From contig CAWVUB010000134.1 of assembly GCA_963933065.1 (NCBI GenBank), positions 1-5,240 on the forward strand: DNA of 5,240 bases. The letters run 5' to 3'. Below the pieces are notes generated by a model that searched no databases, was not told where the DNA came from, and worked only from the letters and a program-made list of their open reading frames with translations. The translations under genes were made by a program, and so were the position numbers. How positions within the stretch are numbered: position 1 is the first letter of the stretch; every line of letters begins with the position of its first letter. Positions 1 to 5,240 of the stretch are shown one piece after another. This DNA is from UBA9410 sp963933065 (GTDB taxonomy: Bacteria > Actinomycetota > Acidimicrobiia > Acidimicrobiales > MedAcidi-G1).

Positions 1-7
1 TCAACAT
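1..7 (-). CDS. Possible start of a further gene (continues off window)
   Basis: A minus-strand ATG at 7-5 is preceded by AGAGGGGGAAG with a five-base spacer, the same arrangement as at the other starts in this operon. Only the first two codons (Met-Leu) fall in the window, so nothing can be said about the product. If real, it would be the next gene of the operon; a reductase or ferredoxin for the Rieske enzyme is a natural guess but unsupported. The reading frame is also open upstream to 127, so the true start could be farther upstream with a rare codon such as CTG. Confidence 0.3.
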
Positions 8-156
8 AGAAACTTCCCCCTCTATCGGTTCTAGGAGCACGGTGCCCCCGACCGGTCTGATTGTCTGACCATCTGCAAACCTAATGGAACTCTTGTCCCT
101 ACCACAAACCGTCCTGTCAACCTCCAGTCATTCAGACTCGCTCTCAAAACCTTCCC
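8..156 (-). other. Intergenic gap downstream of the Rieske gene
   Basis: These 149 bases break the otherwise gapless operon. The minus strand holds a GGAGG at about 121-125 and a purine-rich AGAGGGGGAAG at 13-23. A frame open from 127 to the left edge reads like protein (for example FADGQTIRPVGGTVLLEP) but has no ATG, GTG or TTG before the Met at position 7. There are short inverted repeats (GACCGGTC at 50-57; a four-base CGGT/ACCG stem around it) but no stable stem followed by a T-run, so no intrinsic terminator is supported. Nothing recognisable as an RNA gene is seen. Confidence 0.5.
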
Positions 157-1323
157 TTATTGAACAGGCCACCTCTCCGTGTAGCGCTTCACGAGCCAAC
201 GGTTGAACTGGATGTGCGACTCCTCCTGCCAGGAGTAGCGGCCTCGGGGAGCGAACCGCGACCGGAGACCCATCTGGACCCTCGCCGTGGCGTCCTGGTC
301 CTGTTCCACGAACACCTGAATTCCTGCGGCCGCCATCTCTTCCAGTTGACTGAACATCGGATGCTCGAAGGTGTCTGGGTGCAGAAGAGTACCGATCTCC
401 ACATCAATGGTTCCGGCCGTCCGGGGTCGGATTATAAAGAAGAAGGCTTGGTCGGGAGCTGTGCCCAGACAAAGAGTGGGCGGAATGAGGGCGAAGGTCG
501 ACCGCATCCGCTCCTCGGTGGTCAAGTCGGGAAAGACAGGGTAGAGGGCTTTGTGGGTGGCGTTAAATCCCGCGTCGATATGCAGGTAACCGGCTTCACG
601 GAAGACCACGTTGCTCTCATCCTCCCAGGGGACAGGGAAACTTGAGAGCTCGCTGGGACAGAAGTCCTGGATGAACTGGTGTAGGCGATTGGCGTGGTAG
701 CCGTCGTTGAAGTTCTCAAACATGATCTTCCAGTTCCAGGGAAGATTTTCCAGAACTACTGTGTCTGTCGCCCGACAGTTGGCCAGGTCGAAGTGCTCAA
801 GGTATGGCTCATAGCGCTGGAGGGTCGGAGCGAGGGGCGTCGCATCAGTGTCAAAGTTGACGAAAATAAATCCCTGCCACTCCTCAACAAGGAGAACCGG
901 CAGGCCCCAGTCTTTCTTCTCGAAGCCCTCGGTCCGTTCCATGGCCGGTGCCCCGAGAAGGCGGCCATCCAGGCCATAGGTCCAGTGGTGATACGGACAC
1001 TTGAAGGTTGTCGAGTTTCCAAAACCCTCACAGATGGCTTGAGCGCGGTGCTGACAGACAGCGGAGAGGGCACGGATAGCGCCCTCCTTGTCCCGGGTGA
1101 TGATCAATCTCTCGTCGTTGACCTCAGCCGTAAACCAGTCGCCTACCTCGGGAATCCTGCTAGCCAGGCCCACGCACAGCCACTCGCGGTCGAAGATGGC
1201 GCTCCGCTCGAACTCTAGGAACTCATCCGATGTGTAGACCACCGCAGGCAATGTGTCTGCTTCTGGCTGAGGTGCGACCGAGGACTCAAACGAGCGAAGC
1301 AACTCCGGGGTCAAGATGCTCAT
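157..1323 (-). CDS. Rieske [2Fe-2S] non-haem iron oxygenase, alpha (catalytic) subunit
   Basis: This 388-residue enzyme is a ring-hydroxylating-dioxygenase-type alpha subunit that uses O2 and electrons from a partner reductase or ferredoxin to hydroxylate, dihydroxylate or demethylate a substrate. The N-terminal Rieske domain has C90-x-H92 and C109-x2-H112 separated by 16 residues, followed by WTYGLDGRLLGAPAM (114-128). The C-terminal catalytic domain carries the mononuclear-iron motif NDGYHANRLH: bridging Asp207 with His210 and His215, and probable third ligand Asp342 in EQDQDATARVQMGLRS (340-355). Length is normal for an alpha subunit without extra domains. Ala94 replaces the usual Gly of C-x-H-R-G. 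Overall layout resembles the CntA (carnitine oxygenase)/YeaW and aminobenzene-type relatives, but CntA has Glu at the bridging position whereas this has Asp. Start: ATG at 1323, with AAGGA five bases upstream and a TGATG overlap; a TTG one codon earlier is less likely. No beta subunit or reductase is visible here. Substrate unknown. Confidence 0.95.
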   Translation of the reverse strand: MSILTPELLRSFESSVAPQPEADTLPAVVYTSDEFLEFERSAIFDREWLCVGLASRIPEVGDWFTAEVNDERLIITRDKEGAIRALSAVCQHRAQAICEGFGNSTTFKCPYHHWTYGLDGRLLGAPAMERTEGFEKKDWGLPVLLVEEWQGFIFVNFDTDATPLAPTLQRYEPYLEHFDLANCRATDTVVLENLPWNWKIMFENFNDGYHANRLHQFIQDFCPSELSSFPVPWEDESNVVFREAGYLHIDAGFNATHKALYPVFPDLTTEERMRSTFALIPPTLCLGTAPDQAFFFIIRPRTAGTIDVEIGTLLHPDTFEHPMFSQLEEMAAAGIQVFVEQDQDATARVQMGLRSRFAPRGRYSWQEESHIQFNRWLVKRYTERWPVQ

Positions 1324-2855
1324 CAAATTCCTTCCTCTCCCAATGGAGAATCACTTAGCAGGAACTTCCTAATCTTTCCGACACTGGTGCGCGGCAACCT
1401 GTCGAGAAATGTGAACTCGACCGGTCGTCTGGCTTTGGTAAGTCTCTCGGTACACCATGACTCAAGATCTGCTCGAGATGGGGATGACTCAGACGGGTCG
1501 ACGACCACGAACGCCACCGGCACCTCGTCGCGCACCGGATCCGGCCTACCTACAACGGCTACTTCTAAAATTCCCGGATGGGCAGCCAGGACGGCTTCCA
1601 CCTCGACGATCGAGACATTTTCCCCGGAAACCTTGAGCACCTCAGACCGCCTGCCATCAAAGTAGTGCCGGCCGCCGTCGTCTCGCCTAGCACGATCACC
1701 GGTCAGAAACCAGCCCTTCCGAAAGCTGGCATCCGTAGTCTCTGGGTCGTCCAAATATCCGGCGAAAAGAGTTGTCCCCCGCTGACCTCCAACGACTACT
1801 TCACCGACTTCACCGACCCCCACCGGCGTTCCATCAGTGCGTTGCACGTCAACCAAGCACCCTTTGGTGACCATGCCCATAGACAACGGCTCCGGTCTCT
1901 CGGCCTCCTCGGTCAGCACCGCTGGGATGGTCTCCGTCATCCCGTAAAGTTGCCTTGGCCGACACCCAAACCAGTCGGAGATTGTCTCGTACTGGTTTGC
2001 CGCCAGGTTCTGGGCGAACCAGCAGTGCCTCAACAGCACCTCATCGACGGGTCCGCCCCTGGCGAGGATCATCCTCATCGGTGCGGCAAAGAGGCTGGCG
2101 GTAGTAGCGCGGTGACGCGCCGCCTGACCGAGGAAACCACTTGCCGTAAAGGACGACATCAGTGCGACGCTGGCTCCCGCCCAGATCGACGCTGCGAACG
2201 AGTAGTACTGAGCGTTGGCGTGAAAGAGGGGAAGAACCACCAATTGCCGATCGGTCTCGTCCAGGCCCGCAGCAGCGGACATCGTGCTTCCTGCAAACGC
2301 ATAGTTGGCCTGGGTCACCTCCACGCCCTTCGGTACCCCGGTGGTGCCCGAGGTAAACATGACGGCAGCCCGATCGGTTGGAGCAGGCACAGGCCAGAAT
2401 CGAATCGGACCGTCCCGAAAGGCCGTCAGCTCGGGATCCTGTTCCTCGACCACGATCACCCGGAGCGGCCCGCAGGCGGACCGGTACACGTCAGCCCGCT
2501 CCGAAGAACAGACGCCGACCGCCGGACGGGTCCGTTCAATGTGACCCCGCAGCTCGACCTGGCCGCCCACCGGATCCACCGTGACCACCCATGCACCCAG
2601 TCGGATGGAGGCTAGCCAGACGGCCACGAACGCAGGGCAGTTCGCCAACGCCATGTGGACGGCGGACCCGGCCTCCACCCCGTTGGCGACCAACGTCGCC
2701 GCTACCCGGTCCACGAGACCGTCGAACTCCTCATAGGTCCAGTTCCATACCCGACCGTCCGAACCCTCAAAGACCAGGAACAGGCTGTCAGCGCGTCTGT
2801 TCACGCTCGCTTCCCATACCGAGGCGAATGTGACAGGAGCCTCCGGTAGGGGCAT
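1323..2855 (-). CDS. CaiC-like acyl-CoA ligase (class I adenylate-forming, AMP-binding)
   Basis: This 510-residue protein would activate a carboxylic acid with ATP to an acyl-adenylate and then to its CoA thioester. Seen motifs: phosphate-binding loop TSGTTGVPKG (168-177); substrate-pocket stretch LPLFHANAQYYSFAA (208-222); YGMTETIP (304-311); TGD (385-387); the hinge/Arg region GRRSEVLKVSGENVS (401-415); and the catalytic Lys494 in PRTSVGKIRK (488-497). All catalytic landmarks are intact. The FH-x4-Q stretch, YGMTETI, GENVS-x-VE and AAHP...VVG...RDE blocks recall carnitine/crotonobetaine-CoA ligase CaiC, and the length matches, but this does not fix the substrate. The frame extends to 2897, but the ATG at 2855 is the better start: it overlaps the hyuB stop as TGATG, has GGAGAGG four bases upstream, and begins PLPEAPVTFASVWEA like other family N-termini. 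The stop overlaps the next gene's ATG. It likely activates the acid released by HyuAB, or a downstream product (inference). Confidence 0.94.
   Translation of the reverse strand: MPLPEAPVTFASVWEASVNRRADSLFLVFEGSDGRVWNWTYEEFDGLVDRVAATLVANGVEAGSAVHMALANCPAFVAVWLASIRLGAWVVTVDPVGGQVELRGHIERTRPAVGVCSSERADVYRSACGPLRVIVVEEQDPELTAFRDGPIRFWPVPAPTDRAAVMFTSGTTGVPKGVEVTQANYAFAGSTMSAAAGLDETDRQLVVLPLFHANAQYYSFAASIWAGASVALMSSFTASGFLGQAARHRATTASLFAAPMRMILARGGPVDEVLLRHCWFAQNLAANQYETISDWFGCRPRQLYGMTETIPAVLTEEAERPEPLSMGMVTKGCLVDVQRTDGTPVGVGEVGEVVVGGQRGTTLFAGYLDDPETTDASFRKGWFLTGDRARRDDGGRHYFDGRRSEVLKVSGENVSIVEVEAVLAAHPGILEVAVVGRPDPVRDEVPVAFVVVDPSESSPSRADLESWCTERLTKARRPVEFTFLDRLPRTSVGKIRKFLLSDSPLGEEGI
1329..1340 (-). 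promoter_or_regulatory. Ribosome binding site deciding the Rieske oxygenase start
   Basis: Minus-strand GGAGAGGAAGGA contains two purine cores; its AAGGA end lies five bases before the ATG at 1323 but only two before the alternative TTG at 1326. This favours the ATG, which overlaps the ligase stop codon as TGATG. Confidence 0.7.
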
Positions 2856-4429
2856 CAGACCTCTCCGTAACCGCCACCACCAGGCAGTTCCAGACATACA
2901 ACGTCCTCAGGCCCGAGCACGATCCGGCTCTGGGTGGTAACCGCCTCACCGTTTACCGAAAACGAACCAGAAGCTCCGGGCCGCCCGCCAAAGATGCCCT
3001 GTGGCGGCTCACTCAAACGGCTGGTCACAGCGTTCAGTTCCCAGTTGAGCGCCGTGTCGACACTGAACTCGACTGTCTGTCCAAGCCCCCCGCGCTGTGC
3101 ACCATCCCCACCAGAGCCCTGACGCAACTCCTTACGATGAAAGTGGATGGGGGCCGAGGCCTCCACCACCTCGACCGGAACGGCCGAGATCCCTGTCGGG
3201 TAGGAGCACGCTGACAATCCAGGCTTTGTCGCTCTCGCACCGACGCCTCCCGCATAGGTAAACATGGCGGTGATGAACGGAGACCCGTCCTCGTGGTTGC
3301 CGTTCACCTGCATAGTCCAAACGGCGCCAGAGCCCTCCGCCATAGACTCCTCCGCCCGGATCTGAGCTAGAGCCTTCAGTAGCGCATTTGGCAGAAACAT
3401 TCCTACGACGTGACGGGCGGTCCCTGGCTGAGGAAGCACCGCGTTAACTATGGAGCCTTCGGGAGCAACCATGCTTATAGGGCTGAGACTTCCGTGGTTA
3501 TTAGGGATTTCCGGGTTCAGGACCGAACGAATGGTGAAAGTGGTGTAGGCGAGCGTGTAGTTCCTGACAACGTTGATGCCCCATGGACTCGCATCAGAGG
3601 TTCCCGTGTAGTCGACAGTTATCTCTCCGGCCTCGGCATCAACCTCTATGACACAGACGATGTCGATCTTGCTGCCATCACTCAAATCCAATACGGCACT
3701 AGCCGGATACGACCCAGGCGTCAACTCTCGAATACTGGCTCGGGTCGCCTCCTCGGAACGACTGATGATCTCGTCAGCTAGATCCTCGATGTCATCGAGA
3801 CCGTGAGAATCACACAGCACCGCCAACCGCTGTGAGCCGACCTCGCCCGATGCCATCTGGGCATGCAAGTCACCTGCCATGTGGTCGGGCTGGCGCACGT
3901 TAGAGAGGATGAACCGCCAGACGTCCTCGTTCCGCTCACCTGCCTGCATCAACTTGCAGATCGGGATCCAAAGCCCCTCCTCGAAGCAGTCCCGTCCACC
4001 TGCGCCGATCCCGTAACCGCCGACGTCGGTGTGATGGATGGTCGAGCCGAAAAAGGCGATTGGCTCCAGTGCTTCCGAACCCTCGGCTGCACGCCAGACC
4101 GGCACCAGCACGGTTACATCCAGCAACTGACCGGCCGTCTTGTATGGATCGTTGGTGACAAGCACGTCTCCGGGCACGAGAGAGCCGGGCGAGAACTCGG
4201 CGAGCATGTTGGCCGCGCCAATGGCAAGAGAGTTGATGTGACCGGGTGTGCCCGTGACGGCCTGTGCGACCATGCGGCCCCTGCGGTCAAACACCGCATT
4301 CGCAAGATCGCCGGCCTCTCGAACTATGGGGCTAAAGGCCGAACGCTGGAGGGCACGAGCCTGCTCGTTGACAGTGGCTATGAGAGACTGCCAAAGAATC
4401 TCCAGTTCTATGGCATCGAACTCACTCAT
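2855..4429 (-). CDS. HyuB-type hydantoinase/oxoprolinase/carboxylase subunit
   Basis: This complete 524-residue protein of the hydantoinase B / oxoprolinase B family is the obligate partner of the HyuA encoded just upstream; the length is normal for a stand-alone HyuB. Seen in order: the N-terminal block with SPIVREAGDLANAVFD (residues 33-48), TPGHINSLA (61-69), GDVLVTNDPY (87-96), STIHHTDVGG (129-138), EEGLWIP (150-156), NVRQPDHMAGDLHAQ (177-191), TVDYTGTSDASPWGINV (271-287), APEGSIVNA (322-330), KELRQGSGGDGAQRGGLGQ (433-451), and the classic glycine-rich tail LPGGGGYGEV (515-524). Two positions look unusual. The usual His two residues after the TNDP...G segment is Gln101 (AGQLLD; Asp104 is kept), and the usual Arg of the N-x-G-x-x-R-P-I block is Ser316 (NHGSLSPI). 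No signal peptide or membrane segment is seen, so it is cytoplasmic. Start ATG at 4429 overlaps the hyuA stop and has GAGGGAG five bases upstream. The substrate is unknown. Confidence 0.95.
   Translation of the reverse strand: MSEFDAIELEILWQSLIATVNEQARALQRSAFSPIVREAGDLANAVFDRRGRMVAQAVTGTPGHINSLAIGAANMLAEFSPGSLVPGDVLVTNDPYKTAGQLLDVTVLVPVWRAAEGSEALEPIAFFGSTIHHTDVGGYGIGAGGRDCFEEGLWIPICKLMQAGERNEDVWRFILSNVRQPDHMAGDLHAQMASGEVGSQRLAVLCDSHGLDDIEDLADEIISRSEEATRASIRELTPGSYPASAVLDLSDGSKIDIVCVIEVDAEAGEITVDYTGTSDASPWGINVVRNYTLAYTTFTIRSVLNPEIPNNHGSLSPISMVAPEGSIVNAVLPQPGTARHVVGMFLPNALLKALAQIRAEESMAEGSGAVWTMQVNGNHEDGSPFITAMFTYAGGVGARATKPGLSACSYPTGISAVPVEVVEASAPIHFHRKELRQGSGGDGAQRGGLGQTVEFSVDTALNWELNAVTSRLSEPPQGIFGGRPGASGSFSVNGEAVTTQSRIVLGPEDVVCLELPGGGGYGEV
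2860..2866 (-). promoter_or_regulatory. Ribosome binding site deciding the CoA ligase start
   Basis: Minus-strand GGAGAGG lies four bases before the ATG at 2855 and is formed by the codons for the last Gly-Glu-Val of HyuB. It picks this ATG over the upstream in-frame start at 2897, which would put 42 bases of the ligase inside hyuB with an unusual Trp/Arg-rich leader (SGTAWWWRLRRG). Confidence 0.75.
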
Positions 4430-5240
4430 TCCGACTCCCTCGTGGCTATGAGACTTCCATCATGGACAACCTCCACTGACCATCCAGGCCTGATCACCGA
4501 GGTGGTCTCCCTCTCCTCCACTACCGCCGGGCCGTCGAACCGAGTGCCGGGCACCAGTCGATCCCGCCTGTAAACGGGAGTGTCCACCGGCAGGGAGCCT
4601 CGCTCGAACAGGACAGGCCTCCCTGCAACAGATACATCATCTGGCATCTCACCTACTGCGACCAGCGACGGTTCCACCTCAGACAACTCAGCCGAGGCAG
4701 CAAGCCTCCACGTAACCACCTCGATGTTCACATCGGGGATAGCAAGGCCGAAGATACGGCGGTACTCCTCCTCAAACATTGCCTGGACTTGCGCCATCGA
4801 AACAGTCCAATCGGCGCCCTTATCCACCCAAATAGTGATCTCATTGCCCTGGCCCTCGTACCTGGCGTCAACCCCGTAGCTGAAGACGACAGAGTCCTCG
4901 CGTATTCCAGCCGCCATAAGAACGCGTCGTCCTTCGCCCCGGAGTTCCCCCAGTAGTTCATCCCTCTCGAATTCGTTTAGCCCTTCTAGGGATCGCGGCA
5001 TAGATCGGGCCAGATCTATCCGGACCGGCGAGACCAGCGTGCCGAAGGCCGAGAGCACACTCGCGTTGACTGGGAAGATGACACGGTCCGACTCCAGGAG
5101 CTCGGCGACGCCACATGCGTGGACAGGTCCAGCACCACCGAAGGCCAGGATCGTCACCCCTCGCAGATCAACCCCACGTTCCACACCGTGCATGCGGGCC
5201 GCTGCGGCCATATTCTGGTTCACTACCTCGTGGATACCGG
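4426..5240 (-). CDS. HyuA-type hydantoinase/oxoprolinase/carboxylase subunit, C-terminal part (5' end off window)
   Basis: This is the C-terminal 270 codons of a protein of the hydantoinase A / N-methylhydantoinase / acetone-carboxylase subunit family. Family members (usually about 680-720 residues) use ATP to activate a carbonyl and work in the cytoplasm with a HyuB partner. The frame is open to the right edge, beginning GIHEVVNQNMAAAAR, a conserved stretch in this family. It is followed by the glycine-rich block LAFGGAGPVHACGVAELL, typical of the ASKHA-like ATP-binding fold, then VNASVLSAFGTLVSPVRIDL, another family hallmark. The last ~150 residues form the C-terminal domain, including EGQGNEITI and the closing FDGPAVVEERETTSVIRPGW. 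The N-terminal half is missing because the window ends, not because the gene is visibly broken; a GTG at 5223 is internal, not the start. The TGA stop overlaps the HyuB start (ATGA). Family membership is secure; whether it is a hydrolase or a carboxylase is not. Confidence 0.93.
   Translation of the reverse strand, partial: GIHEVVNQNMAAAARMHGVERGVDLRGVTILAFGGAGPVHACGVAELLESDRVIFPVNASVLSAFGTLVSPVRIDLARSMPRSLEGLNEFERDELLGELRGEGRRVLMAAGIREDSVVFSYGVDARYEGQGNEITIWVDKGADWTVSMAQVQAMFEEEYRRIFGLAIPDVNIEVVTWRLAASAELSEVEPSLVAVGEMPDDVSVAGRPVLFERGSLPVDTPVYRRDRLVPGTRFDGPAVVEERETTSVIRPGWSVEVVHDGSLIATRESE
4435..4441 (-). promoter_or_regulatory. Ribosome binding site of hyuB
   Basis: Minus-strand GAGGGAG lies five bases before the hyuB ATG at 4429, inside the last codons of hyuA. 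Combined with the ATGA stop/start overlap it supports translational coupling of the two subunits and fixes the hyuB start. Confidence 0.75.

Noticed and set aside
40..58. Short inverted repeat around GACCGGTC as a terminator or operator
   Set aside because: The stem is only about four bases around the loop, or an isolated eight-base palindrome, with no T-run following on either strand; such short palindromes are expected by chance.
160..1218. Two plus-strand open frames (160-645 and 694-1218) opposite the Rieske gene
   Set aside because: Both are antisense shadows of a gene with all Rieske and mononuclear-iron ligands; no ribosome binding site or domain supports them.
1578..2615. Long plus-strand open frame (345 codons) opposite the CoA ligase
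   Set aside because: It lies entirely antisense to a well-supported ligase with intact motifs; its translation shows no recognisable domain and a low-complexity, Arg/Pro/His-rich composition typical of shadow frames in GC-rich DNA.
2856..2897. Upstream extension of the CoA ligase by 14 residues into hyuB
   Set aside because: The leader is Trp/Arg-rich and unlike family N-termini, and the ATG at 2855 has an ideal ribosome binding site and a TGATG overlap.
3863..4573. Plus-strand open frame (236 codons) opposite hyuB and the end of hyuA
   Set aside because: It crosses the hyuA/hyuB junction on the opposite strand and has no family resemblance; both sense genes are strongly supported by conserved motifs.
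1..5240. Mobile elements, CRISPR arrays, tRNA or rRNA genes
   Set aside because: No repeated units, terminal inverted repeats, transposase-like proteins or RNA gene signatures were seen by eye on either strand; almost the whole window is accounted for by coding sequence.

Overview
All supported genes in this window lie on the minus strand and read right to left as one tight catabolic operon: the C-terminal part of a HyuA-type ATP-dependent hydantoinase/oxoprolinase/carboxylase subunit (cut by the right edge), a complete HyuB-type partner subunit, a complete CaiC-like acyl-CoA ligase of the class I adenylate-forming family, and a complete Rieske [2Fe-2S] non-haem iron oxygenase alpha subunit. 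The three internal junctions are 1-4 base stop/start overlaps (ATGA, TGATG, TGATG), each with a good ribosome binding site 4-5 bases before the start codon. The four proteins are therefore very likely made together.

Organism: the DNA is bacterial and moderately GC-rich (high fifties percent by eye), with mixed codon use. An operon of HyuAB, CoA ligase and a Rieske oxygenase suits an oligotrophic aerobic heterotroph that breaks down recalcitrant or nitrogen-containing organic matter, such as an uncultured actinobacterium (Acidimicrobiia-like) or an SAR202-type Chloroflexi. This placement is an impression only; no marker gene is present.

Layout: 5240-4426 HyuA (5' end missing); 4429-2855 HyuB; 2855-1323 CoA ligase; 1323-157 Rieske oxygenase; 156-8 a short gap with no recognisable gene or convincing terminator; 7-1 a possible start codon of a further gene, preceded by a purine-rich ribosome binding site. 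The operon promoter and the N-terminal half of HyuA lie beyond the right edge. No electron-transfer partner for the Rieske enzyme is visible; it may lie beyond the left edge or elsewhere.

How the genes may work together (inference): HyuA/HyuB would use ATP either to hydrolyse a cyclic amide or to carboxylate a ketone-like substrate, giving a free carboxylic acid. The ligase would activate that acid as a CoA thioester, and the Rieske enzyme would oxidise the substrate before or after these steps. The combination resembles the carboxylase-then-ligase logic of acetophenone breakdown, and the ligase is closest, from memory, to the carnitine/crotonobetaine ligase CaiC. The actual substrate cannot be read from the sequence. 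Notable oddities are a glutamine at a probable metal-ligand histidine position in HyuB and an alanine after the first Rieske Cys-x-His-Arg.
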